From Hyperoplus lanceolatus (Eukaryota > Chordata > Actinopteri > Uranoscopiformes > Ammodytidae): a stretch of DNA of 64,000 nt. The stretch spans positions 1,929,501 to 1,993,500 of the forward strand of contig CM049397.1 of the NCBI GenBank assembly GCA_026929865.2, in the 5' to 3' direction. Position 1 is the first letter of the stretch. Each line of letters starts with the position of its first letter. Positions 52,756 through 63,720 of the stretch are shown here, piece by piece. The position numbers were made by a program, and so were the translations under genes. The notes beneath the pieces were generated by a model, which was not told where the DNA came from, did not search any database, and was given only the letters and a program-made list of their open reading frames with translations.

Positions 52756-53656
52756 AAAAGAGAGAGAGGAGTGTATATCAGTATTAGCATGTGTACTGTT
52801 TCAAGATTCATTAGAGTTTATTTGCCATATTATGCACATTAACAATTACAGCAGCAGTCATCAGCAATGACTTTCTTAAGTCCCTGGCTCCTCTCAACAA
52901 TGTAATATAGAAATAAAACACAAGTGAAGAGAGCAACACCTGAGACACAAATAAACACAACAGTAGTGCAAGGACACAGTGCAGATAAAACGTTTAAAGA
53001 TAAGGTGCATACAAATAAAGTAAATTTAGAATGCAAAAAAAAAAAGTTAAATGGAGATGAAATAGATGACTTTACATGTACTGTAATACTGTATAACAAT
53101 AAGAATAATAACTGTAGTAAAATAGGATATTGTAGGCCTACATGTAATAGAACTAGAAGTATGTTAAATATAATAAAAAATATGTATATGCGATATGCAC
53201 AGATGTAAATTATGACTTAGGATTGGTTAACAAAAATATGTGCAGTATGAACATTACTGTTCACTGGAAGGCCTCATCACCTTTTTACAAGTCAATGGCA
53301 CATCCAGACTGTTTCTATCGATACTCCCATGATGCAGTGGGGTGTGTTCTTCATTCTGTTTCCTTATAGAATAGCAGAGAACCCAGTGACGTATTCACAC
53401 CAACACAGCTGCCGAGAGTGAACAGAGAGGGCATTCACACACTGGCACATTACAAATATAGACGGCTGGCAGTGCACACACTCTAACCCTTATGTAATGC
53501 AGAGTTTTACATAGAAGAAGGATCCATGTGTGTCTCAGAGATATCTCAGCTACATAGCCAGGGCTGAAACGCATTATTGTTTTTTTTTTTTAGTTTATCA
53601 TCATTGATTCATCGGTTGAGATTTTTTTCTATTACAAGTGGCACTTTACTGCTCAG
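52756..53656. other. Unassigned non-coding DNA
   Basis: AT-rich. A frame near 52924 exists only because of A-rich codons. Nothing recognised. Confidence 0.4.
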
Positions 53657-53972
53657 TTAAAGGCCTACTTCACCGGTTGGAATATGAAGGTGTATTGAAC
53701 TTGGAGATCCTATTTTGTATAAATGTGCAAAAAAAAAAATTAAATCGGATCATCTTAGCCTGAGAAAAGGCAGAAAGAGTGTTTTATGGTCTCACTGGCT
53801 AACCCTACAGTTTCCTTACTGTGACATCACAGTAAGGGTTAGGATTAACAGGACAGCTGGGCCAAGGGAAGACTAAGGGAAGACGGAGGGAAGAAAAACC
53901 TCATTCATTATATTATAATAGTTATTTTATAATGATAGAACGCTGGTTCCATATGGGTGAAGTATTCCTTTA
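53657..53972 (+). mobile_element. TTAA-flanked MITE (AGGCCTACTTCACC ends), copy 1
   Basis: TTAAAGGCCTACTTCACC at the left and GGTGAAGTATTCCTTTAA at the right are inverse ends that include TTAA. The 316-base body contains GAAGGTGTATTGAACTTGG and CTGGGCCAAGGGAAGAC. A second copy in opposite orientation is at 59161. Confidence 0.8.
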
Positions 53973-54743
53973 ACTTATTATCTGAACCACTGCTGGGCTT
54001 GTGAAAACGTTGTTGTCCAAGTCCACCTTTGGTTAGACCTTTAGCAAAGTGTCTGCTCAGTGCTCATGTGCCTCACCCTCTGTCCTACATTCAGGCAGTA
54101 GGCCTATAGCAGTAGGCCTATAGCAGTAGGCCTATAGCAGTATAGTAACAGCGGGATTTAATTAGTATTAGCAGAACAACACAAATATAACAGCAAGGTT
54201 TTCCCACTGTGTCCCACATGAGAAACATTGGCACCAAAATGACCCTGTTTTCTGAATTTTCAAGATTCCAAGATAACTGATCAAGGACTCTCTGAATGAA
54301 TCCACGCCCTAAAGTTGCAAATATACTCCCTGACCAATGGGAATCTAACCACAAGGACAGCTGCTGCTGAGAGGAGCTGACTGATAAGATTCCTGAGTGT
54401 TTCCTGATATCTCCCTGTCTGTGTATCTGTGTTAAGTGTTTATTGGTCCTGCCCTCTGGCTGGGGAATAGGTTCAGAGGGTAAGGGTGCGGTGCACTGCT
54501 GAAACCCAAGCTCACTTTGGGGGCACACCACATTTGGTGCAGTGCTGGAATCTCACTGATGTGGGTATTTATGCTTTATTTAAAAGAGTGTGCAAGTCCT
54601 GGTGTCAGAAAAACTAAGAGTAACTAACACTGCTAAGACCTAGTGCCCTATACAGTAGAGAAGGAAGTGTTTTCTTCAGGGATGCAATACATTTTTCTTC
54701 CATGGCCAGGGCACTGATGCACTTATATTATTTTACAAAAGGT
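53973..54743. other. Unassigned DNA with a 14-bp tandem repeat
   Basis: AGCAGTAGGCCTAT is repeated about 3.3 times at 54095-54142. Nothing else recognised. Confidence 0.5.
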
Positions 54744-55294
54744 AAGATAAGATAAGATAGTCTTTATTGTCATTGTACAGTCACCTATACAACGACATTG
54801 GGATTGCCAACTGGAAGTGCATTACACACACAGAAAAAACAGACAAGCAATTTAAGTTAAACACAGTATAAAAACAAGACACAGAAACAACAAAAGAAAC
54901 AAGACAAGGACAGGCAATGTCATAATAAATCAATCTAAAAGGCAGAAAGCATATTGCACTTGTGGAAAGTGAGGTAGCCTATGTGTATGTCTGTTTAATG
55001 TTTTATGAGAGTTAAGTGTCCTGATTGCCCAAGGAAAGAAGCTGTTAGCCAGTCTGTTGGTTCTGCTCTTCAGGCTCCTGTACCTCCTACCAGAGGGCAG
55101 ACAGACAGACAGTCTCTTCAGGCTCCTGTACCTCCTACCAGAGGGCAGACAGACAGACAGACAGACAGTCTCTTCAGGCTCCTGTACCTCCTACCAGAGG
55201 GCAGTAGGCTGAGCAGGTGGTGGCTGGGATGGAGGTGGTCACGGATGATCTTCTTTTCTCTTGAGGCATCGAGAGCTGGCAATGTTGTCTAAGG
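54744..55294 (-). mobile_element. 3' end of a non-LTR retroposon with internal minisatellite
   Basis: On the minus strand the sequence finishes CAATGACAATAAAGACTATC and then a TTATC tandem, a non-LTR retroposon tail type. Upstream, the plus-strand reading GGAAAGAAGCTGTTAGCCAG, TTCTGCTCTTCAGGCTCCTG and TACCAGAGGGCAG is a block I associate with fish LINE 3' regions (Rex1/L2-like, family uncertain). A segment of that block is triplicated at 55067-55205. Confidence 0.6.
55067..55205. repeat. Minisatellite, ~48-56-bp unit, three copies
   Basis: CTTCAGGCTCCTGTACCTCC followed by TACCAGAGGGCAG occurs three times, the first two followed by (ACAG)n of different lengths (about 3 and 5). Variation in the ACAG number indicates recent slippage within the retroposon tail. 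Confidence 0.9.
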
Positions 55295-55461
55295 AGGGCA
55301 ACAAAAGGTGTTTTTACACTCAATTAATTTATCTTTAAGAAGGTATATGAACTTTTTTACAAGTTAAGTTTGGTTAAAGCTTGGTTTGCACTTGAGTGTG
55401 GTATGAAAACATTGGGGATATTATTTTTCAGCCCTAATTTCTACATTAGCACAGAATGGAC

Positions 55462-55813
55462 TAGGGCTGCAACTAAAGATTGTTTTGATTCATGATTAAT
55501 CGATTATTAATCCATGATTGGTTTGGTCCGTAAAATGTCAGAAAATGGTGAAAAACGTTAATCAGTTTTCCAAAGCCCATGTTGACACCCTTAAATGTAT
55601 TGTTATGTCCAAAACAGATTTTTTTTTCAGTTTATTGTCATAAGAGGATTACAGAAACCAGAAAATATTCACATTTGAGAAGCTGGAAACAGAGAATTTG
55701 GAAATTAGAAAAAATATGTATTACTCGAAACGATTAATCGATTATCAAAATAGCTGGCGTTAAATTTAATAATCTATTAATAATTGAATATTCGATTAAT
55801 CCTCACAGCTCTA
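55462..55813. mobile_element. hAT-type MITE with exact 8-bp duplication
   Basis: TAGGGCTGCAACTAAAGATT at the left and GATTAATCCTCACAGCTCTA at the right are diverged inverse ends of a widespread fish hAT MITE, rich in AATCGATTA subterminal motifs. GAATGGAC flanks both ends exactly (55454-55461, 55814-55821). Length 352 bp, no coding capacity. Confidence 0.9.
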
Positions 55814-56064
55814 GAATGGACAAAGGTAATGGCTATTTGTGCTTATATGCTGTATTGGGTGTCCTGGGGCATGCACCATCTCCTCATCACTTGATATTGT
55901 GAAAAGACTTGAGGCAGTGGTGGATGATGCCATCTTTAGTAACTAGCTTCTTGATTTTCTGACAAAAATTTGATCATTTCAGTTGATTTAATCATCCCCA
56001 GTCCTCCCACTTCGCTAATCCTACCTCACATCTTTTGCTTTACTGCCATTCACTAGCCTATACC

Positions 56065-56065
56065 C

Positions 56066-56096
<31 letters not shown>

Positions 56097-56115
56097 ACAC
56101 GCACACACACACACA
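56065..56115. repeat. C-run followed by (CA)n
   Basis: About eighteen C residues pass directly into an imperfect CA repeat. Confidence 0.95.
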
Positions 56116-56390
56116 AATACTCATACCCCTGGTGCACTGTATTCCAGTGTGATGATCGAATTGTGTGTTGCAGTGGATAACAATGTTTTTATTCTTTGGC
56201 ATTCCAACCCCTTACACACTCACATCACTTCACATACTTAAAATATCCCGTCTGAGTCAACTTGCACTTACTCCCCCACTCCAGATGCACTGAAGATAGA
56301 ACAATCAAAACGCTGTCATATGCACAGAGAGAGAGGTGCACTGTATGGGGCCATTGTTAGCTAGCTGTCCCCTCTGACTGTTCTGTAGGC

Positions 56391-57226
56391 CAGGGCTATT
56401 CAATTAGCGTGGTCATAACTGCGCGAAAGGCCGCGATCTGCAGTAAATAAATGTGCACATGTGTCTCCAAGCGTTTCTCTATCAGCTGCTCTGTGTATGC
56501 AGCTTTGTGGGCGCGATTGTACCGCAGTGTAAGTGTATGGTCCATTATTTGTATTTAGTGTGTCTGCATAATATTGCACCAGTAGAACTTTGCATGTTTG
56601 CACAACATTTGTACCTTCACATAGCAAACAAAATTGCACAACTGTAAAGTCAGTGTCTGTAGTTTTTTTTGTATTCAAATAAGCAGTTGTTTATTTCTGT
56701 ACTGTGCATTGGCATCTTTGAGCAAAATACAGCCAAAATTTTCACCGCGGCGCACCTCCCATGACCCTGGACAGTGACCCCTTGACAAACACATTTTGGG
56801 GGGGAAACACTGTAAGGTGTTGCACTTAGAGTAACCTACATTTATTTCTATGTATTTTGATAAGCTGTTGCACTCTTAGTAAACCTAGGCCTACCTGTAT
56901 TTTGATAAGCTGTTGCACTTAGAGTACATTTATTTCTATGTATTTTGATAAACTGTTGAAGAGTTAGCCTATTGTGTTTTCCTGAACTGATAAGATTGTT
57001 AAATACTTAAACAACAGGCAGCCTATGTTAATCAAATAGGGACTTTTTTTGATAAGCTGGTGAACTCTATTTGATAAAATAAAGACAATATATGCACTCC
57101 TATGTCGTTGTAGTGGTTTACAGCTATTGATGTGATGCTTATCAATTTTAGGCATTTTTTTCTGGCCCCTCATTTTGGATAATTTCCACCAACCGGCCCC
57201 CATTCAAAACAAATTGAATAGCCCTG
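56391..57226. mobile_element. hAT-type element with CAGGGCTATTCAA termini
   Basis: CAGGGCTATTCAATTAGCG at the left and, inverted, CAGGGCTATTCAATTTGTTT at the right. CTGTAGGC and ATGTAGGC flank the ends, an 8-bp duplication with one change. GGCCCC/GGGGCC blocks lie near the right end. The interior holds a ~50-60-base tandem (CTGTTGCACTTAGAGTA, then TATTTCTATGTATTTTGATA) in about three copies at 56818-56958. No transposase frame remains. Confidence 0.88.
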
Positions 57227-57239
57227 ATGTAGGCACTAA

Positions 57240-57560
57240 CGTCAGAGGTGCGGACAACAGAATGATCTCAGCATTAGTTGGATGGATTGCAGTGAAATAT
57301 GATTCAAACTTCATGGTTTCTGCAGAATTAAGGCTAAAGACTGCTGTTTATTCCCTGGTCACTAGTAGTGCCACAATCAGGTTAAAAGATCATTCATCCA
57401 ACGCTTTCCTTGATGGCCGACTACATTACACCTGCCATGCATATTAGCATTGTCATTTTCAGCATGTTGGCATGATGAAGTCAACATTTAGCTCACACAA
57501 CTGGTGGGATGTACAGCCTCAGAGAGCCACAAGCATTTATATAGTGTAAGTATAGATAGT
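57240..57560. repeat. Possible decayed interspersed repeat
   Basis: GCATATTAGCATTGTCATTT, AACATTTAGCTCACA and GATGTACAGCCTCAGAGAGCC resemble parts of an old repeat frequent in fish introns. No ends are visible. Confidence 0.3.
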
Positions 57561-57780
57561 AAGTGTTGTCCTAACTATACTGGCATATTCAATAGTTTCA
57601 GGAGTTGTTAGTTTGTGTTTTGAGGTTTACAATCATCTTTAACTGAAGTCAGACTCAAAGAGAAGAGATGTGAGATAATGTCCTCTGGAGAGCTAGAGGG
57701 TGTGTTCACGCTGAAAGTAGAAAAAAAAGAAAAAAAAAATACTTTTAAGAATACAATTTGAACGAAACAATATCATTATG

Positions 57781-57966
<186 letters not shown>

Positions 57967-58615
57967 GTAGGGATTGTTGTTTCCTGTGAGTGAACATGAC
58001 TAAGAAGACGTTATCTGTGGAACGACAGGAAGAGGGAGGGATGGTTTACAGACTGCTTCCTGCGTTGGGAGAGCCTTTATCCATGTTCCTAACCTTGCCA
58101 CTCCCTGAGGCCCCAGGCCAAGAAACAAGCTCAAGCTCTGTTTAGACCAAAGCAAAGTACTCTCTTAACCCACCACAATCATAACATCTAAAAATGTTAG
58201 CATTAGAATCTGTCACACAAGCAGACAGCAATGATTTAAACTGTTATTTTATTGAAAGATATGATTTCGTTCTGGATTTACAAAAGGTTGTTATGTTTTC
58301 TGAAATGGAACCATATTGCTTGGAGACTAGCATTCACTGATAATATTGGATCTTTCTGTACGTAGAATGAGCCTACATGTCATTGTTCCTGTTTTTTGAA
58401 TTCTGTTAACAAAGCAGATCTGTTGCTGTTTTCCATTCTGTACTGCGTGCAACCCTCTTGATAGGATTCACCACACATGAACTGCTCTGTCGTATGTAAA
58501 TAAGGGCTGGTGAGTCAAGTTCAAGCAACAGACAAAACGCAACACAATGGAAGGGTGTTTGGACTCTAGGTGGATCCGCTTGTTTGTTTTAAAGCGAGAC
58601 CACACGAGAGAGTTT
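57967..58615. other. Unassigned non-coding DNA
   Basis: Nothing recognised. Confidence 0.4.
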
Positions 58616-58897
58616 CCCTGCGTTCCAAATCACATACTCTGTCTTTTTACTTAACTACATACTAAAGTACAGAAGAGTTTTAGGGCCACAGGAGAGAAAA
58701 AAAATCAGATAAGGAAGATTTTTTTTCATTTTGTTGAGAAATGTCAAGAATAAAGATGAATATTGCAAAATGCTATTAGAGTAAGTGGGGCTTTTATGTA
58801 TTTTCAGCATACTACAATTGACATGCATGTATTGGGACATCCTAAATCTTTTCTGGCGTACTAAATAGTAGGGAAGTATGGGGATTGGAACGCAGGG
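58616..58897. mobile_element. MITE with CCCTGCGTTCCAA ends, copy 1
   Basis: CCCTGCGTTCCAAATCACAT at the left and GGATTGGAACGCAGGG at the right are inverse. TTT on both sides is a possible 3-bp duplication. The 282-base body repeats CATACTA/TAGTATG motifs. Copy 2 is at 61529. Confidence 0.8.
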
Positions 58898-59160
58898 TTT
58901 GTTTTTGAAGTGGGGTAGTATTGTAAAAGAAAAGCTAGATGGATGTTAAAAAAAGAATACCTTTTCATGTCACCTCTTCACTCCACTTAACGTATTTGTT
59001 TGCTGTCAATTCATGTGTTTGCTTTCAGCAGCACTTTTCCGTTTGCCCTTTATCCACCTAGACCTAGACCTTTGGTCCAGAGAAACATTTCAAACACTAA
59101 CCCACTCTGTCATCTGGACAGTTTATGCCTGTGGTTTCCCACATATTGTTAGTTATCTTT
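58898..59160. other. Unassigned non-coding DNA
   Basis: Nothing recognised. Confidence 0.4.
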
Positions 59161-59875
59161 TTAAAGGAATACTTCACCCATACAGAACCAGCGTTCTATC
59201 ATTATAAAATCGCTATTATAATGAATGAATGAGGTTTGTCTTCCCTCAGTCTTCCCTTGGCCCAGCTGTCCTAATCCTAAATTTTACCATGTCTGATGTC
59301 ACACATGGGAAAATGTAGGGTTAGACAGTGAAAGAAATGCAAATAATAATAATTTGTTTGCTGTAACAAAAGCCCGAGGGTAAATTGGACTGGGGCGGCA
59401 GTGGCGAAGTGGGTAGGAAGTTCGCCTCTGGTGTGCAGGGTCGGAGGTTCGATCCCCCGTCTCCCCGCCACATGTCGAAGTGTGGGCAAGACACTGAACC
59501 CCGAATTGCTCCCGATAGTTAGCTTAGTTAGCTTAGCACCCTAGTGCTAAGCCTACCCTGTGTGGTAGCTGCTGCTATCGGTGTATGAATGTGTTTGTGA
59601 CTGGGTGAATGTGTACAAAAAACAATGTAAAGCGCTTTGAGTCTGTGATAAACGGAGATATAGCGCTATACAAGTCCATTTACCATGCACAGACAGACAC
59701 TGTTAGTGATTGAGGGCAAGAGGAGGGAGGAGTGCTAGATGTAATAAACAAACTCTCTTTCTGCTTTTTCTCAGGCTAGGATGAATCAATTTCTAAATGT
59801 TTTGCACATTTATACTACATAGGATCTCAGAGTTCAATACACCTTCATCTTTCCACCAGTGAAGTAGGGCTTCAA
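59161..59875 (-). mobile_element. TTAA MITE, copy 2, inverted, carries a SINE
   Basis: TTAAAGGAATACTTCACCC opens and CAGTGAAGTAGGGCTTCAA closes the copy; relative to 53657 it lies in inverse orientation (shared inverse blocks around CCAAGGGAAGAC and GAAGGTGTATTGAAC). The right border reads TCAA rather than TTAA. A SINE occupies 59392-59686, and DNA on both sides of it (e.g. 59330-59391) is not found in copy 1. Confidence 0.75.
59392..59686 (+). mobile_element. tRNA-derived SINE with ATTTACCAT tail, second copy
   Basis: GGGGCGGCAGTGGCGAAGTG, the B box GGTTCGATCCCC, GGGCAAGACACTGAACCCC and the tail AAGTCCATTTACCAT match the copy at 23979 nearly base for base. A short gap before GGGCAAG is the main difference. 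High identity suggests both are fairly young. No clear target duplication. Confidence 0.9.
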
Positions 59876-60395
59876 GGAAGTAATGTTTTTTTTTTAAATC
59901 CAAAAGGGATTTTGGAAATAAATCTAAATGAGATATTAATATTACTTAAACCAATATAAACTCATGTGTGGTTTCTAGCTGTACTGACTCTCCTTGTTAC
60001 GACATTAGTGCCCAAACAGTTATCCTGCATCTGGGATAAGATAATATGGCAATGCAATGTCTGTTCCAAATAGTCCTGGTATGAATAAAGGCAGTGGCTA
60101 AAGGCAAATAGCATCCAGAAATCTGGATTAGGTAGGTTTAAACTACCATTAACACACCTGATTTGCCTACATTACATCACTTGCCGTCGGTAAACTAGTG
60201 TATCCTGTACATTGTGTTGACTTATTTCTGAACTAAAAGTGAAAAAAAAATAGATGTTGAGCTATTGAGTCCACATACTAAAAGCAGAGTAGAAATCAAA
60301 GCGTATGTCGTGACTGCAGTGTTAGTTTGAGAAACACTGTAATTACTGAGATATAACAGGAAGAACGTTTAAGAGAGCTGTTGAATACTGTGTGC
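59876..60395. other. Unassigned non-coding DNA
   Basis: Nothing recognised. Confidence 0.4.
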
Positions 60396-60655
60396 CTGAG
60401 TGTGTACATGTGTGTGAGTGTGTACATGTGTGTGAGTGTGCATGTGCGTGAGTGTGTACATGTGAGTGTGTGAGTGTGTACATGTGCGTGAGTGTGTACA
60501 TGTGTGTGAGTGTGCATGTGCGTGAGTGTGTACATGTGTGTTTGTGTACATGTGAGTGTGTGTGTGTACATGTGCGTGAGTGTGTGACTCTGTGCGTGTC
60601 AGTGTGTACATGTGCGTGACTGTGTGCATGTGTGTGAGTGTGTACATGTGCGTGA
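60396..60655. repeat. Minisatellite of GTGTGAGTGTGTACATGTGC type
   Basis: Units of about 18-22 bases (GTGAGTGTGTACATGTG with CGTGAG and CATGTGCGTG variants) recur roughly a dozen times over 260 bases. Open frames across it read as Thr-His-Met-Tyr repeats and are artefacts. Confidence 0.9.
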
Positions 60656-61528
60656 GGTGAGAGATACCATCAGTGTCTCATCATCAAGTGCTGTCTTCAA
60701 ACATGCTCTCTCAGACAGTTCCTCCGTAAACATACACAGATGATAGTAGATAGCGAGCCCTGGTGATATCATTACAAACATATTGAAGGAAGCAGGCCGT
60801 GTGTGATAGCATTAGAGTATGAAGAACGCAGGGCAGAGGAAGTTGCTCTGAGGTAATCAACAAAACAATGGCTCGACTCCCTTTTTGCTTCTGTTCCAGG
60901 GAGGGAAGAAAAAATTGCATTGTACTTCATGTATTATCGTGGTGGAGATGGTTTGTGAGTCCCAATGAACCTGAGGGCTGTGTTGTGTGGAGCCCAGTGC
61001 TCCTGGTAGGGTCTCTAAATCGGTGTCAGGCAAAGGTGCCCGACTAAGAATGGTTCAAAGATACCTCGTGGACAATAATAATATATTTAATTTAAATAGG
61101 GCTTTTCTCGCAGTCAAAGCGCTTTACATAGGTAATGTGAAGTTGATGGGGCTTGGGTTGGTGGGTGATCTAGGGGTAGGCAGAGGAGAAGAGATGGGTC
61201 TTGAGGTGGGACTGGAAGATGGTGAGGGGTCACAATAGAGGTAGAAGAAGCATGACTCAGTGGCCCAGTGACGGTCAAGGGCCTGGATGGAGCAGCCCCG
61301 GGCAGCAGAGGCTGGCTGTAGGGACGTGGTAGGTCATCTCTGTGTGGGGGAAGGAGACACAACTGTTGCAGGAGGAGGAGCACTACACATGAGATCTGGT
61401 GGGGCTTACCACCATGTCTGGATAAGGGGTTGGACTCTATTTTTCTCCCGAGTTGCTCAAGGTGTGAGGCGCCGGGCAGGTGTAGGGATACTCACAAGCC
61501 TTTCAGCTCTTTAGATATGTAATACGTT
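60656..61528. other. Unassigned DNA
   Basis: TTTAAATAGGGCTTTTCTCG followed by AAAGCGCTTTACATAGG at 61090-61135 resembles a tail segment common in fish retroposons. Otherwise nothing recognised. Confidence 0.35.
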
Positions 61529-61910
61529 CCCTGCGTTGCGAATCGCATACTTTCTACTATTTAGTATGGTAGAAAAAATATTTAGTATGTCCCGATTCTT
61601 GTGGCCAGATTTAGGATGGTTAGAAGTGCCCGGATGTCTACTTCATCCGACCAGGATTTTTAGTGTTGAAAACAGCATCCTATTTGGGCGATACTGACCC
61701 ATAATCCAGTGCACATGTGAAGTGACGTCACATATGAAAACAAACAGGAATGCGACGGATAGGCAAGATCAAGGCGCAATGTTATGATGAAGTAAATAAG
61801 TAAAAGTATGCCTCATTTGTAGCATACTGCATCCTACCTAGATTCTTTTTATCGTCAGATGTAGCATGTAGAATAGAAAAAAGAAAGAGTATGAGATTTG
61901 GAACGCAGGG
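61529..61910. mobile_element. MITE with CCCTGCGTTCCAA-type ends, copy 2
   Basis: CCCTGCGTTGCGAATCGCAT at the left and ATTTGGAACGCAGGG at the right form the TIRs. CATACTTTCTACTATTTAGT and GTCCCGATTCTTGTGGCC lie inside. Same family as 58616 but longer (382 bases). Confidence 0.85.
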
Positions 61911-62656
61911 ATTATTTGAGTAAATTCATTACACCATACATTTTAGATGATATTTTCCTAGACTTAGTTCCATGGCTGCTTGCCAACAAAAAATAAAGAG
62001 CATCTGCTGATGTCAGAAGAGATGGTCACATTTGAAATATGAAATTAACTATATTAAGTGTCAGGGGAAATGAGCACAGGATGTCAGAATGTTTGAAGGT
62101 TCATGAAAACCTATCATTGGTCAAATGATTGAATATATTTCAGATCGCGACACATGTAAAGCAGGTTTGACCTCAGACAAACAATAGTTATGAATGCAGT
62201 CATCATCAATATCCGATACATACTTTTTTATTAACTGGTTACACTGTTCAGTTACATATTTTAAAAACAACTTTCCCTGAATTTCTCTCTTTCTCTCTCT
62301 CTCTTCGAACATGTAAAAAAAAGTGTAAATATTATAGCTATAGTTTTTTTATAGTAATTTAGATGTGGCTGCTGTATTGATAAGACTCACTGCCCGAACT
62401 GCTGACTAGACAGACACACGCACGCACATGCCCACACAGGTGCGGTGACAGAGGGATGTATAAATAGCAGCAGCGTCATTTATAATGGTGACGGATGTGT
62501 GTCTTCCTCAGTGAGTCGGGTATCTGCAGCCTCCAGCTCTGCACTCAGATCTGTCACTGTGCCTCTGTCTGCTGCCGTCATTCCCAACTCTGTGGTGTAT
62601 TACAGTATTACTTTTTTTTTTTTTTAAATATACTAGCTGATTGTCAAAATCACAAT
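61911..62656. other. Unassigned non-coding DNA
   Basis: A T-run stands near 62610-62625. Nothing else recognised. Confidence 0.4.
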
Positions 62657-62767
62657 GGGCCTCATTTATCAAATTTGCGTGGAAACTGGTGCAGATCTTG
62701 GCGCAAATACCACCCTACGCCAGGTATCACGTGGGATTTATCAAACTGTACCTCCCAAATCTCAGGT
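62657..62767 (+). mobile_element. Left-end fragment of the Harbinger-like family at 12127
   Basis: GGGCCTCATTTATCAAATTT, GCGTGGAAACTGGTGCAGAT, GGCGCAAATACCACC and GTGGGATTTATCAAAC match the first ~110 bases of 12127-13605. Right end absent. Confidence 0.85.
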
Positions 62768-62920
62768 GTTTTCATTACATAGAGGTCCACACCTCCATTG
62801 GGATGTAAATGAGATACTGTATGGTTGGCATGGAAGATAATGATCATGAAAGGAATTATAAACAGTAAGAAATGTCAGAAGAAAGCATATGAAACTTATG
62901 GAAGGATGGTAGTCTATATT

Positions 62921-63147
62921 ACATTACATGTCATTTAGCAGACGCTTTTATCCAAAGCAACTTACAACTGGAACACACATTCATACACCAATTGCAGCAG
63001 CTACCACGCAGGGTGCTGGCTAACTATCAGGAGACATTTAGGGTTCAGTGTCTTGCTCAGGGACACTTGGCGGGGAGACTGGGGATCGAACCAGCGACCC
63101 AATAGTTGCGAGTCCACCACCATATCCACTTCGCCACAGGCCCCCTG
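62921..63147 (-). mobile_element. tRNA-derived SINE with L2-type tail
   Basis: On the minus strand the head CCTGTGGCGAAGTGGATATG and B box GGTTCGATCCCCAG lead into AAGTGTCCCTGAGCAAGACA, CTGAACCC, CTGCGTGGTAGCTGCTGC and a tail TTGGATAAAAGCGTCTGCTA, AATGACATGTAATGTAA. The tail is the L2-type end shared by many fish SINEs. The body matches the SINEs at 23979 and 59392, which have a different tail, suggesting tail exchange. Confidence 0.88.
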
Positions 63148-63253
63148 TCTAATCTAAATAAAGAAGTGTGTGTGTGACCAGTAAACACAGTCAGGGCTTT
63201 GAGGTATAGTATATAGATTGAGTGTTCCTATAGGAACACTCAAGTTTTGTAAG

Positions 63254-63268
63254 CCCCCCCCCCCCCCC
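63254..63268. repeat. C-run
   Basis: About fifteen C residues. Confidence 0.9.
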
Positions 63269-63439
63269 AGTCAGCAAGCTGATTTAAATAATGAAATGAA
63301 TTGAAACAATGAAAGTAGACACATGTACTTTGATAGTATAATATAATGTATGCACATCAAGTAGTTTGGGGGTTTGGTGCCTTGCTCAAGAGTCACATGG
63401 GCAGTGCCCAGGAGGTGGACTGGCTACTCTCCAGCTACC

Positions 63440-63720
63440 AGTCCACACTCCAGGATTGGTCAATGCTCGACTTGAGTGGATGGATAGTGTTGAGGTAGAG
63501 TTGGGTGTCAAATGAATGGAAATTAATGAAGACCATATTGGCGAATGATCTGACCAAGGGGGAGCGTGTAGCTAGTGAAGAGAAGAGGGTGAAGCACTGA
63601 GCCTTGAGGCATGCCTTGCATGACTGTGCTTGGGAGGAGGTGAGCTGGAGTTTTAGTTTGTGACAACCTGTTGGGTGAAACCTTCTATCTACTAGATACC
63701 TCTGGTCGGTGGCAAGTTTG
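63440..63720 (-). pseudogene. L2/CR1-type LINE reverse transcriptase fragment
   Basis: The minus strand reads [31 protein letters not shown] and then, in another frame, DTQLYLNTIHP. This is the GVPQGSVLGPLLF...LGQIIRKYG...YADDTQLYL region of fish L2/CR1 LINE polymerases. The YAD of the catalytic YADD is lost through a small deletion, and a stop and frameshift are present. Upstream (to ~63720) faint similarity continues. Confidence 0.75.

Noticed and set aside
52924-53208. 94-residue lysine/asparagine-rich frame
   Set aside because: Composition follows the AT-rich DNA. There is no domain, and a frame on the other strand overlaps it.
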